Origin: Verrucomicrobiaceae bacterium | GTDB taxonomy: Bacteria; Verrucomicrobiota; Verrucomicrobiia; Verrucomicrobiales; Verrucomicrobiaceae | Length of the DNA stretch: 64,000 bases | Assembly: GCA_947458455.1 (NCBI GenBank) | Contig: CANGYJ010000002.1 | Span: 124,001 to 188,000 of the forward strand | Reading direction: 5' to 3' | Shown: positions 52,343 to 61,036 of the stretch, piece after piece | Layout of the letters: each line of letters opens with the position of its first letter | How positions within the stretch are numbered: the first letter of the stretch is position 1 | Notes under the pieces: generated by a model | What the model was told of the DNA's origin: nothing | Database searches by the model: none | The model's input: only the letters and a program-made list of their open reading frames with translations | Translations under genes and position numbers: made by a program

Positions 52343-52810
52343 ATGAGAAAGCTCTATATCGACACTTCCGTGATCGGCGGGTATCACGATCCGCTGTGGA
52401 TGGCCGACACGCGCCTGCTGTGGCAGCAGGCCGAAGCCGGTCACTGGCAATTGATGACCTCCATCGTGGCCGAGGCGGAGGTGAAGAACGCACCGCCCCA
52501 GGTGCGCCAGGTTTTTGCCGACACTTTTAATGCTGCCAACATCCTCGACACCAGTGACGAAGTCGAAGAGCTGGCAGAAGCCTACATGCAGGCCGCCGTC
52601 GTGCCGCCCAAGTTCGCAGATGATGCGTTGCACGTGGCGATGGCCGCGGTTCACGGCATCCGTTTGATCGTGAGCTGGAACTTCAAGCATCTGGTCAACG
52701 TGCGTCGCGAGGATGGATTCAATGCGGTGAACGTGTTGCGCGGCCTGCCAATCATCCGTATCGTCAGCCCCAAGGAGATCATTTATGCAGACCAAGAACA
52801 GCCAGAATGA
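52343..52810 (+). CDS. PIN-domain toxin
   Basis: 155 residues. The PIN fold is supported by KLYIDTSVIGGYHD (first Asp), the Glu cluster in SIVAEAEVKNAP, KFADDALHVAMAAVHG (second acidic pair) and LIVSWNFKHLVN. Such proteins are Mg-dependent RNases. The following small gene overlaps by 26 bp and may encode its antidote. ATG at 52334 is an alternative start. Confidence 0.86.
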   Translation: MRKLYIDTSVIGGYHDPLWMADTRLLWQQAEAGHWQLMTSIVAEAEVKNAPPQVRQVFADTFNAANILDTSDEVEELAEAYMQAAVVPPKFADDALHVAMAAVHGIRLIVSWNFKHLVNVRREDGFNAVNVLRGLPIIRIVSPKEIIYADQEQPE

Positions 52811-52982
52811 GGCCACGCCGTTTGACGCCGTGGCTGAGAGCCGGAAGTGGAAAGAGGCCGTGGCCGATAGCACCGCAGGCATGAGCATTGCCGAGCGCAT
52901 GGCCTGGTTCCGCAGTCAGTCGAGCGTGCCGGCCATCCGTGATCGGGCCAAGACAGGCAAGCCTTCCAAAGCCTTCGCTTAA
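52785..52982 (+). CDS. Small protein partner of the PIN toxin (possible antitoxin)
   Basis: 65 residues, hydrophilic. It carries FDAVAESRKWKEAVADSTAGMSIAERMAWFRSQ, a pattern seen in small genes that follow PIN genes. It has no obvious DNA-binding motif. Position and overlap with the PIN gene are the main evidence for an antitoxin role. Its stop overlaps the convergent MetE-like gene by four bases. Confidence 0.66.
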   Translation: MQTKNSQNEATPFDAVAESRKWKEAVADSTAGMSIAERMAWFRSQSSVPAIRDRAKTGKPSKAFA

Positions 52983-53971
52983 CGCCCCTCAAACCGATCC
53001 CGCCCCTTCGCCAGCGCTTCGATTTTTCGATCGGCGATGCTGCGTTTCAGCATCCAGAAGCCGCAGTCGGGATGGATGAACTTCACGCGGCCTGCGCCGA
53101 GCTTCTTTTCCGCAGCCTCAATGCGACAGGCGATCTCGTCGGCGGTTTCGATGTGGTTCACCTTGATGTCCACGACGCCGAGACCGACGCCGATTTTCGG
53201 ATCGAGTTCTTTGAGGGCATCGAGATCGGCCGGCGGACGATGCGCGAGCTCGAGCACGAGGTGGTCGGCATGCAGTGAGTTCAAGAAGGCGAGGAGCGTG
53301 GCCCATTCGCCTTTTTGGATCGTCTGGCCGCCGTAGTTGCCAAAGCAGAAGTGAACGGCTTTGCGGCCTTTCACGGCATCGAGCACGCGGTTGATGCCCG
53401 CAGCGGCGAGGGGGGCATCGGCGGGGTTGCCGGGGATGTTGGCTTCATCGACTTGAACGCAGTCGCACTGCAAATTGGCGACCTGCGCGGCCAGGGCATC
53501 GGCGATGGCCATGTTCAGGGCGGCGAAGTCGTGGTAATGCGCATCCAGCAGCGTGCGTGCGAGCATGTAGGGGCTGGTGAGCGTGAATTTGAAGGCCCCA
53601 CCGGCCACCTTCGCGGCGCGGGCGCAGTCTTCGGGCAAATTGAGCACGCCCTCGGTGATCGGCCCACGCACGACGGCGGCAGGTTTGTTGCGAAAGGCCA
53701 TCTCGTGCTTGGCACGAAACGCCGCCGTATCCGCCCGGCCCACGCGGCGGTCGATGCCGCCGAGCTTGTGGACGAAGTACTCGATCATGCCGTTCGTGTC
53801 GGGATGGTTCACATCGAAGCGGTAAAGCTCGCCGTCGGTGGGCAGGTCGATCCCGGCCTGGCGTTGCGTGTCGAAGACGACGCGGGTGGCATCCATGACG
53901 GCCTGCTCGCTGGGCAGGGCGGCGAGCCATTCGGGGATGGGATAGGAGCCGACGGTGGTGGTCTGGATCAT
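52979..53971 (-). CDS. Core MetE-like methionine synthase/methyltransferase
   Basis: 330 residues, equal to the C-terminal catalytic barrel of cobalamin-independent methionine synthase without the N-terminal folate domain. TTTVGSYPIPEW at the start, the substrate block CVQVDEANI, the zinc-type HFCFGNYGG (His-x-Cys), and HPDCGFWML (Cys) correspond to the metal site. Core-only enzymes of this kind may take methyl groups from a corrinoid protein; the substrate here is unknown. It is convergent with the PIN pair. Confidence 0.85.
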   Translation of the reverse strand: MIQTTTVGSYPIPEWLAALPSEQAVMDATRVVFDTQRQAGIDLPTDGELYRFDVNHPDTNGMIEYFVHKLGGIDRRVGRADTAAFRAKHEMAFRNKPAAVVRGPITEGVLNLPEDCARAAKVAGGAFKFTLTSPYMLARTLLDAHYHDFAALNMAIADALAAQVANLQCDCVQVDEANIPGNPADAPLAAAGINRVLDAVKGRKAVHFCFGNYGGQTIQKGEWATLLAFLNSLHADHLVLELAHRPPADLDALKELDPKIGVGLGVVDIKVNHIETADEIACRIEAAEKKLGAGRVKFIHPDCGFWMLKRSIADRKIEALAKGRDRFEGR

Positions 53972-54102
53972 GGCCCGCTATGAACGCGGCAGAGGGGATC
54001 TAGACGCGGCAGGGTTTGATTGTCCAAAGCCAAGCATGATTCGGCCATGCGAGCATGCTCGGCACTTGCATGGAGGTGGAAACGGCGTTTTCACTGCCCG
54101 CC

Positions 54103-55413
54103 ATGTCCCATCCCGCCCCCGCGCCCACGAAGATCGATCTGAGCAGCTTTGGCGAGCCCGTCTATCGCGGCTCCGTGCAGAATCTCCACGCCGCTCCCGG
54201 CCATCCCGGCTTTGTGGTGTGCGAGACGACGGAGGCCGGCTCTGTCTTCGACGTGGGCTCCATTTTCAGAATCGAGGGCAATGACCTCAATCGCGCCATC
54301 TTTCGCCACGCGATGTATTCCCGCCTCGCCCAGCCGGAAACGTGGAAACGCGTGAAAGCGGCCATCGAGGCCTCCTCAATGGCCCCCGAACTGCGCGAGG
54401 AACTGCTCACGGGGCCTTTTGAAAAGATGCTGGAGCAGGGTGCGGTGACGCATCACATCGGCATGGTGGATGCGGTGACGGGCGCGGTTGTCCGCGAGGG
54501 CATGCCGGAGCATCCGAGCTGCTTCAATGTGGTGCGCCGCTTCCCCGTGATGCATCCGCCGCAGCGCCAGATGCTCGGCACGTTTGTTTTTGATTACGCC
54601 CAGTTCCACCAGAGCAGCAGCTACGTCATTCCGCTGGAGTACATCGTGCGCTTTGGCGTGACGAGCGGCTCCTCCATCTTCAAAAAGTATCAAAGCCTCG
54701 GTGACGCCGCGAAGCGTGCCTACGAGCAGGAGATGGGCCTCACAAAGCCGATGAAGGTCTGGGAGATGCTGGAGCGCCCCGTGTATGATCTCACGAGCAA
54801 ATACGAGCCGGAAGATCGAGCCGTGAGCAAGCAAGAAGCCCTCATCATGAGCGGCCTCAGCAGCCAGGACTTCCTCGATACGATCAAGATGTCCATCCTT
54901 GGCGGCTGGGCGGTGCGTGAGCTGCTGGAGACCGCCGGTCTGCTGCTGTGGGATTTGAAGTGGGAATTCGCCGTCGATGGCGAGGACCTGCTCTTCGTCG
55001 ATACCATCGACGCCGACTCCTTCCGCGGCACCTCCTTCATTGAGGTGGAGGGCCGGAAGCTCGTGGTCCACTTCAACAAGCAGGCCATGCGGGACTACTA
55101 CCGCCTCGTCGAGCCGGAATGGTTCGCCGGCATCAACGATGCCAAACAGCACGCGCAAAAGATCGGCCAGCCCTTCAAGCAGGTGCTCCGGGAAGGTCAG
55201 GCCGCGGGCAAATGGCCCGCCACGCCGGTCGTCGATCCCACCTTCCTCGATCTCCAGGCCCGCAAAACGGCCCTCATCCGCGAACACGTCCAGGCCGCCC
55301 GCCCCGCCGCTGCTATCCGGGCGGATCTCGAAGCCGCCGGCGCTGCCGAAGTGGAGTTTTACCGTTCCAAAGGCTTCGTGAAGGCCCTTCTCGACATGAA
55401 CGCGGTGGCCTGA
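54103..55413 (+). CDS. SAICAR synthetase-like protein (PurC family, long form)
   Basis: 436 residues against 230-300 for usual PurC. The PurC plan can be followed: PVYRGSVQNLHAAPGHPGFVVCETTEAGSVFDVGSIFRIEG, PLEYIVRFGVTSGSSIFKKYQ, LLWDLKWEFAVDGEDLLFVDTIDADSFR. The normal role is ligation of aspartate to CAIR in purine synthesis. The extra length lies in the middle and in a C-terminal helical tail. It may be a paralogue with another substrate; no other pur gene is adjacent. ATG at 54103 is chosen for homology; ORF opens at 54055. Confidence 0.72.
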   Translation: MSHPAPAPTKIDLSSFGEPVYRGSVQNLHAAPGHPGFVVCETTEAGSVFDVGSIFRIEGNDLNRAIFRHAMYSRLAQPETWKRVKAAIEASSMAPELREELLTGPFEKMLEQGAVTHHIGMVDAVTGAVVREGMPEHPSCFNVVRRFPVMHPPQRQMLGTFVFDYAQFHQSSSYVIPLEYIVRFGVTSGSSIFKKYQSLGDAAKRAYEQEMGLTKPMKVWEMLERPVYDLTSKYEPEDRAVSKQEALIMSGLSSQDFLDTIKMSILGGWAVRELLETAGLLLWDLKWEFAVDGEDLLFVDTIDADSFRGTSFIEVEGRKLVVHFNKQAMRDYYRLVEPEWFAGINDAKQHAQKIGQPFKQVLREGQAAGKWPATPVVDPTFLDLQARKTALIREHVQAARPAAAIRADLEAAGAAEVEFYRSKGFVKALLDMNAVA

Positions 55414-55543
55414 AAAGGCTCTCCAGCCGTCCTTTGACCTCGCGGGCCAAGGTCGAGGGGAACAAAACCCTTGCGTCCAAGCTGGTCGCGGTTAGTCTCC
55501 GCGCCCTTTTTCAGCCCACCCCCTTCTTACCCCGTTCACCGTC

Positions 55544-55696
55544 ATGTCACAGCATCGCAGCCTCAAGACCTCCGGCTCCGTCGGCACCAAGCGCAGCGTT
55601 TTGAAACGCGGCGAACGCATCAAACTCCTGAAGTCCCGTGGGCTTTGGAAGGAAGGCCGCCTTCCCACCAACCTGCCAAAGACCAAGTCGGAGTAA
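55544..55696 (+). CDS. Small basic protein (TIGR04137-like)
   Basis: 50 residues from ATG 55544 to TAA 55694-55696. MSQHRSLKTSGSVGTKRSVL, then a basic middle RGERIKLLKSRGLWKEGR and the end LPTNLPKTKSE match the small basic protein family TIGR04137, which is confined to Planctomycetes, Verrucomicrobia and relatives. Function is unknown; the basic charge and conservation suggest a ribosome or nucleic-acid contact. It precedes rluB-like on the same strand. Confidence 0.88.
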   Translation: MSQHRSLKTSGSVGTKRSVLKRGERIKLLKSRGLWKEGRLPTNLPKTKSE

Positions 55697-55752
55697 GCCA
55701 TCGCGCCTGCCTTGTGGCGGCGCGATCCTGACCCCGCCAGCCCTGCTTTCTC

Positions 55753-56646
55753 GTGCGCCTAAACCGCTACCTCAGCCAGTGCGGCGTCGCCTCCCGACGC
55801 GGAGCCGAGCAGATCGTCCTCGAAGGACGAGTCTCCATCAACGGCCACGTCATTAAGAACCTCGCCACGCAGGTGTCCCCCGAGGACAAAGTCGTGGTCG
55901 ATGGCAGACCCGTCCAGGCAGAGATGCCCATCGTCATCGCCATCAACAAGCCCCGCGGCTATATTTGTTCGCATGGCGACACGCACGAGCGCATGACGAT
56001 CTACGATCTCCTGCCGCTGAAATATCAAAACCTGCATCATGTGGGCCGGCTCGATAAGGAGAGCGAAGGCCTCATCCTCATGACGAACCGTGGGGATCTC
56101 TCCCACCGTCTCATGCACCCCAGCATGGGGGCGGAAAAAGAATACGAGGTGGTCGTGGACCAGCCGCTGAACCCCGAGGTGCTCTCCAAGCTCATCAAGG
56201 GCATGCTCACTGAGGAAGGTCACGCCCGCGCTGAGCGTGCCTGGCTGGAAAAGCCAAACAAAGCACATGTGGTGCTCAAGCAGGGCCTCAAGCGCCAGAT
56301 CCGCCTGATGTTTTACCACCTCGGCTACGAGGTCGAGCGTCTCACCCGCATCCGCATCGGCTGGCTGCAACTGCGCGGCCTTCAGCTCGGTGGGTGGAAG
56401 GAATTGAAGCCTGCTGATGTGGAGCGTTTCTTCAAAGAAACCGCTGCCGCACCTCGCGAACGTGCTCGTCCTACGACCGCTCGCAAACCGGCCGTCCAAG
56501 ACGATTCGGATACCTTCGCGCCCTCCAAAAAAGTCGCCAAAAAGGCGGCCCCACGCCGCCCTCGCCCGGCTGGTCCAAAGCGGACGGAGAAGCCCGAACG
56601 CCCCAAGCGTCGCTCGGCCTTCAGCAAGACACGTCGGCCTCGCTGA
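55753..56646 (+). CDS. rluB: RluB/RsuA-family pseudouridine synthase
   Basis: 297 residues from a GTG start. An S4 domain (LNRYLSQCGVASRRGAEQIVLEGRVSINGHV) is followed by the catalytic domain with the GRLDKESEGLILMTN motif carrying the catalytic Asp, and LKQGLKRQIRLMFYHLGYEVERLTRIRIGWLQL. The enzyme modifies 23S or 16S rRNA. The C-terminal 60 residues form a disordered basic tail ([17 protein letters not shown]), which recalls the tail of PPDK. Confidence 0.88.
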   Translation: MRLNRYLSQCGVASRRGAEQIVLEGRVSINGHVIKNLATQVSPEDKVVVDGRPVQAEMPIVIAINKPRGYICSHGDTHERMTIYDLLPLKYQNLHHVGRLDKESEGLILMTNRGDLSHRLMHPSMGAEKEYEVVVDQPLNPEVLSKLIKGMLTEEGHARAERAWLEKPNKAHVVLKQGLKRQIRLMFYHLGYEVERLTRIRIGWLQLRGLQLGGWKELKPADVERFFKETAAAPRERARPTTARKPAVQDDSDTFAPSKKVAKKAAPRRPRPAGPKRTEKPERPKRRSAFSKTRRPR

Positions 56647-56672
56647 GCTGCTGAAGCGGCAAGAGGTTGATC

Positions 56673-58028
56673 TTACTTTTTCGTGTTCCCGAGCATCTCC
56701 AGGTGCTTTGCGTGCAGGAAAGTCTCCAGCTCCTTTTGAGACGGCAGCTCCACGGCGTATTTGGAAACGAAGAGTTTATTGTCCACGCTCGCCGTGGCGT
56801 AACGCACCAGCGCGTGGTCCTTGTCCGTGCAAAGCAGCAGGCCGATGGGTGGATTGTCCCCCGGCGACATCATGTGCTCGCGATACCATGTGACGTAGGT
56901 GTTGAGCTGACCGAGGTGCTCGTGCGTGAAGGGTTCGATCTTCAGCTCCGCCAGCACATGGCACTTCAGGATGCGGTGATAAAAGACCAGATCGACAAAC
57001 CCGCGCGTCTTGCCGATCACGATGCTCTTTTGCTGCGCCTCAAGGCAGAAGCCGTGGCCCAGCTCCAGCAAAAACTCCCGCATGTGCTCGATCAGCGCCG
57101 CCTCCAGATCGCTCTCCGCCACCGCGTCCTTCGCCCGCAGCCCCAGGAACTCAAAAACATACGGATCACGGATCGCCAGCTTCGGCTCCGCCGCCTCGAT
57201 GCCCTCGTTCACCATCTTCGAGAGCTTTTCCTTGTCCTTCGAAAGCCCCGAACGCTCAAAATACAACGACCCGATCTGCCTTTTCAAATCCCGCACCGAC
57301 CAGTTGCCGCGAATACACTCGATCTCGTAAAAGGCACGCTTGAGCGGCTGGTCGATGGAAACCAGAAGTTCAAAGTGGGAGAAGGACAGTCTTTCGATCA
57401 ATAGCTGTCCACCCGTGGTGAATTTAGAGGCCACTGGCTTCTGAATTTCCGCCAACCAGTGCCCAATAGAGTCTCCCGCGACTGTCTCCGCAGATTGTGC
57501 GGACAGTGTCCGCACTTTTTGGTTCTTCTCTGATTTCCCGGTTACTAAACGGAGATTTTCGTCTTTCCCAGATTGTTCGGTCACTGTCCGAACAATTGAG
57601 TTGGTAGATTGTGCGGACAGTGTCCGCACAATTGCAAATGGACTGTTTTCCACTCTAGACAGAGCGAAAAAGGATTGTGCGGTCACTGACTGCACAATCT
57701 GGGGATAGGTCCGGTAGAAGGTCACATAAAGGTAGAGCTGCCTCCGCCCGGCGTTGGTCACTTCGGTGGATTCGAGGCTTTTTGCCAAGGCATCGATCAA
57801 TCCCTCGCCATACTTCGCGCGGTCTTGTCCGTGCAGTTCATAATGGTGAATATAAGCCCCGATCACCCAGTTCCGCAGCGTGAGGGTCGTGTTGACCGTG
57901 CGGTTCACCACGGCGGCGCTTTCGGTGTGGACGTGCTGGATGGCGTCCACGAGCGATTTGAAGCTCATGGAAGCGTCCGGCTTGGTGCGGACGATGCGTT
58001 TGGCTTTTTTGGCAGCGGGCTTTTTCAT
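56673..58028 (-). CDS. DUF1016 (YhcG-like) PDDEXK nuclease with expanded linker repeats
   Basis: 451 residues. The N-terminal helical domain (VDAIQHVHTESAAVVNRTVNTTLTLRNWVIGAYI, YGEGLIDALAKSL, FYRTYPQIV) and the C-terminal PDDEXK domain (GFVDLVFYHRILKCHVLAELKIEPF, with the Asp and the ExK) define DUF1016. The linker at residues 111-179 carries four 9-residue units IVQSVTAQS, IVRTLSAQS, IVRTVTEQS and KVRTLSAQS, coded by palindromic DNA. YhcG-type nucleases are linked to genome defence or recombination. The start overlaps the stop of the upstream PQQ gene (TGATG). Confidence 0.88.
   Translation of the reverse strand: MKKPAAKKAKRIVRTKPDASMSFKSLVDAIQHVHTESAAVVNRTVNTTLTLRNWVIGAYIHHYELHGQDRAKYGEGLIDALAKSLESTEVTNAGRRQLYLYVTFYRTYPQIVQSVTAQSFFALSRVENSPFAIVRTLSAQSTNSIVRTVTEQSGKDENLRLVTGKSEKNQKVRTLSAQSAETVAGDSIGHWLAEIQKPVASKFTTGGQLLIERLSFSHFELLVSIDQPLKRAFYEIECIRGNWSVRDLKRQIGSLYFERSGLSKDKEKLSKMVNEGIEAAEPKLAIRDPYVFEFLGLRAKDAVAESDLEAALIEHMREFLLELGHGFCLEAQQKSIVIGKTRGFVDLVFYHRILKCHVLAELKIEPFTHEHLGQLNTYVTWYREHMMSPGDNPPIGLLLCTDKDHALVRYATASVDNKLFVSKYAVELPSQKELETFLHAKHLEMLGNTKK
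57493..57699 (-). repeat. Four in-frame 25-27-bp palindromic repeats within the DUF1016 gene
   Basis: Copies at 57493-57515, 57571-57597, 57607-57633 and 57673-57699 share GATTGTGCGG-WCAG/ACTGW-CCGCACAAT; each is nearly its own reverse complement. Their starts are 78, 36 and 66 bp apart, all multiples of three, so the reading frame is kept. Confidence 0.9.
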
Positions 58029-60313
58029 CACTGGGCCTTTCGCAGCACGCGGTAGCCGTGTTCGTTCAGCAGCGCAATCGTCCCGCGATCACTCGAATCA
58101 CGAGCGGCATCGGCGAGGGAATTGAGGGCGTTGTAGATGGACTCGACGGCGGCATCGAGGGACTCGGCGCGGGTCTCGTGGGCTTTGTAGAGGTTTTCGA
58201 GGCAGCTCGCGAAGTGGAAGGCGAACTCGAGCTTCTTGGCGTAGTAAAGTGTGAGCGTGCGGCTGCCTTCGCGGGCACGGGTGTTGGCGCGGTAGAACTC
58301 GCTCATCGCGGTGAGGTAGTGCGTTTTGAGCTGCGTGACCCACTCGGGCAGTGGGTCTTTGGAATCAAGATGACGCGTGAGCATGTCGGGCGATGGCTGG
58401 CCGAGTGTGGCGGCGTGTTTTTCGATCAAGGCGTTCGCTTTGGCGATCTCTTGGAAGCCCAGCCACAGGCGCTCGGCGACGCCTTCGCCGCACATCGGCG
58501 TGATGAGGTCGCTGAGGGATTTTTCATCGGTGAACTCCATCTGCGGCAAAAAAGTGCCGGGAAGCGGTTCGGCCTCGATGACCTCAAAACCCATCTTCGC
58601 GGCTTTTTCGCGGAAACGGGCCGTGATGGCGGCCACGCCGGCATTTTCGAAGGTTTTGGCACCTGCGAAGGCTTTGCGGCCGGCCGTGTCTCCATGGACG
58701 CGGATGGGTGAAAAGGGCTTCACGCTCTTCGGCACGGCCACGGCGGTGTAGTTGAGCACTTTGAGCTGCTGGAGGCGTTTTTCGAGCTCTTCATCGCTCC
58801 ATGACTCCTGGCCCATCGCGGTGCCGGTGTAGCCATTCCACACGCGAGAGCCGCTGACGGGTCGCGAGGCGAGTTCGAGCGTTTGGGGCTTCGATTCAGC
58901 CTTCGCGAGCGCGGAGCCGCCCTGAGCGATGCAGAGGAGATTTTCACGCGTGCGCACATAGATGCGGCCATCGGCGATGCTTGGTGTGGCGATGATTTCT
59001 TCACCAAGATCGTTTTTGCCGAGCACCTTCAATTCGGGGCCGTCTTCGAGCACGACGACGAAGCCGTTTTTGCCCGCGACATACACTTTGCCATCGGCAG
59101 CGACGGCGGAGGCAAAGTAGTCGCCGAAGTTGCCGAGGCGGCTGCGATCCCACAGCGACTTGCCGTCCTTGGCGTCATAGCAGCTCGACATGCCGCCGCT
59201 TTTCACGAGGTAGAGGCGGCCGTTGTAAAACAGCGGGCTGGAGATGTTCGAGGGCGTCTTGGGATCGATCGACCAGAGCAGATGTGTCTTCGTCACATCG
59301 CCGCTGCCGCCGCCACGGATGGCCTGGATGATGTTTCCACCAGCGGCCATGTTGTCGGGGCTTTGGAAGGCGGTGTCGATCTCGTCGGCATCAATGAGGC
59401 CGTTTTTGTTTTTGTCGGAAGCGTCAAAGCGCTCGTGGAATTCCTTCGGCGTCTCGTCGCGGGCGAGGATCTTGTCCTGATTGGTGTCGAGCCATTCGAG
59501 CAGCGCATGTTTGAGTGTGCGAGTGCTGTCGCCGTAGCTTTGCACGGCGATGTAGATGATGTCGTCCTGCACGACCGGCGTGACCATGATGGTGCGCAGG
59601 AGCGTGTTGCAGGTCCATTTCTCCACGCCGGTGGCGGGGTCATAGCCCTTCATCTTGCCGCTGCCGGCCACGACGATGTCGCCTTGGCAAATGACGGGCA
59701 CCGCATAGCCGGCGAGCATGTCCTTGCGCAGCGTCTTCCACTTTTCTTTTCCCGTTTTGGCATCCACGGCGACGAGGAAGGGCGCGAGGTCATCATCCTG
59801 ACAAAAGATGACCATGCCATCGTGCACAATAGGCGAGGACGCCGCGCCCCAGTCCATCAGGTAAGCCGGACGCGGCATCGAGTAGCGCCACGCTTCCTTG
59901 CCCGTGGCGCAATCAAACGCCAACAGGCCGATGGTGCTGAAATGGATGAAGACACGCTCGCCATCCGTGGCCGGCGTGGCGGCGGCGTGGCTGTTTGGCG
60001 GCGTGATGCGTGGCAGCGTGCCCGTTTCGAATTCCGTGCGCCATTTCGGAGCGCCGGTGGCGGCATCAAAGGCATGCATCGCGGCCTTTGAGTCGCCCGC
60101 CAGGCCGCTGGCATAGACGATGCCGTCTTTGATGATCGCCGAGCCCACGCCATCACCGAGCCGTGCCTTCCACGCGATGTTTTTGTCCGCGCTGAACTCC
60201 AGCGGCAGGTTTTTGGAGCTGGAGATGCCGCTCGCATTGGGGCCGCGGAACTGCGCCCAGTCCTCGGCATGGAGTGTGAAGGCGAGGAGGCAGAGCGCGG
60301 CGGTGAATTTCAT
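58028..60313 (-). CDS. Exported PQQ-like propeller with two EF-hands and unknown C-terminal module
   Basis: 761 residues with a signal peptide (FTAALCLLAFTLHA) and the start DWAQFRGPNASGISSSKNLP typical of PVC propellers. Blade motifs include DAATGAPKWR, DCATGKEAWR, DAKTGKEKWK and DPATGVEKWT. Two EF-hand loops (DTNQDKILARDE near 276 and DKNKNGLIDADE near 300) are inserted within the propeller. Residues from about 510 to the end form an unrecognised helical module. The stop overlaps the nuclease start, coupling a secreted protein with a cytoplasmic nuclease, which is unusual. Confidence 0.85.
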   Translation of the reverse strand: MKFTAALCLLAFTLHAEDWAQFRGPNASGISSSKNLPLEFSADKNIAWKARLGDGVGSAIIKDGIVYASGLAGDSKAAMHAFDAATGAPKWRTEFETGTLPRITPPNSHAAATPATDGERVFIHFSTIGLLAFDCATGKEAWRYSMPRPAYLMDWGAASSPIVHDGMVIFCQDDDLAPFLVAVDAKTGKEKWKTLRKDMLAGYAVPVICQGDIVVAGSGKMKGYDPATGVEKWTCNTLLRTIMVTPVVQDDIIYIAVQSYGDSTRTLKHALLEWLDTNQDKILARDETPKEFHERFDASDKNKNGLIDADEIDTAFQSPDNMAAGGNIIQAIRGGGSGDVTKTHLLWSIDPKTPSNISSPLFYNGRLYLVKSGGMSSCYDAKDGKSLWDRSRLGNFGDYFASAVAADGKVYVAGKNGFVVVLEDGPELKVLGKNDLGEEIIATPSIADGRIYVRTRENLLCIAQGGSALAKAESKPQTLELASRPVSGSRVWNGYTGTAMGQESWSDEELEKRLQQLKVLNYTAVAVPKSVKPFSPIRVHGDTAGRKAFAGAKTFENAGVAAITARFREKAAKMGFEVIEAEPLPGTFLPQMEFTDEKSLSDLITPMCGEGVAERLWLGFQEIAKANALIEKHAATLGQPSPDMLTRHLDSKDPLPEWVTQLKTHYLTAMSEFYRANTRAREGSRTLTLYYAKKLEFAFHFASCLENLYKAHETRAESLDAAVESIYNALNSLADAARDSSDRGTIALLNEHGYRVLRKAQ

Positions 60314-60391
60314 GCGCGAGGCATACGAGGCCGGGCCACCGCCTATATCATGGCTTGAACTCGCCCGTTTTGGACTGCATAAAATGCGGCG

Positions 60392-61030
60392 ATGAAACTC
60401 CGCGCCTGCCTCGCCAGCCTGCTGCTCGCCGCCTCGACCATGATGGCGGTGGAAATCGACGCGGAGACGTTTCTCAAAAGCCTTGATGGGGCCAAGGTGC
60501 TCAAGGGCCGTGCGATGGAGTATGAGCTCTCGGGCGCCAGCTACCGCACGTACCAGCCGGAGGTGTCTCCTTCGCCGGATGGCGGGTTGTTTGTCTCCCT
60601 CCGCATCGATCACATGCGCGGCTTCCTCGCGTCCGATGACCACGCCAGCCTAGAGGTTACGATTTCACCCGATGGAGCCATCGTGGCGGCGCAAAGCAGC
60701 ATCGCGCTGCAAGGCATCACCATCAGCAGTGATCTCATCAAAGGCACCGCCGCCGCTTCGACGACGGTGACCACGCCGTATGTGGATCGGGCGGTGAAGA
60801 TCGGCACGGACCTCGTGGCCGATCTGTCCTCGAAGTTGCTGCGCGAAAAAATTGTCGAGCCAGGCCGCGTGTCCTTTCCTGCGGCCATTCGTCATAACTA
60901 CAACCTGCTCTTCCAATCCGTGAAGAAGGCCGAGGTCACCGTGCGGCCCGCCGATGCGCCGAAGCCCGTCGCCGCACCGGAGGTAAAACCTTTCCAGCCT
61001 AATCAGCCTGCGGTGCCCCCGAAGAAGTAA
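60392..61030 (+). CDS. Exported hypothetical protein, 212 aa
   Basis: A signal peptide (LRACLASLLLAASTMMA) is followed by a mainly beta region (KGRAMEYELSGASYRTYQPEVSPSPDGGLFVSLRIDHMRG, ASLEVTISPDGAIVAAQSSIALQGITISSDLIKG), a helical part (YVDRAVKIGTDLVADLSSKLLRE) and a Pro/Ala-rich tail. No family is recognised. It is divergent from the PQQ/EF-hand gene with 78 bp between and convergent with the lactate permease gene. Confidence 0.72.
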   Translation: MKLRACLASLLLAASTMMAVEIDAETFLKSLDGAKVLKGRAMEYELSGASYRTYQPEVSPSPDGGLFVSLRIDHMRGFLASDDHASLEVTISPDGAIVAAQSSIALQGITISSDLIKGTAAASTTVTTPYVDRAVKIGTDLVADLSSKLLREKIVEPGRVSFPAAIRHNYNLLFQSVKKAEVTVRPADAPKPVAAPEVKPFQPNQPAVPPKK

Positions 61031-61036
61031 GCGGGA

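Noticed and set aside
57493-57699. Operator array or CRISPR-like palindromes
   Set aside because: The copies keep the reading frame of a DUF1016 gene and have no spacer pattern; coding repeats explain them better.
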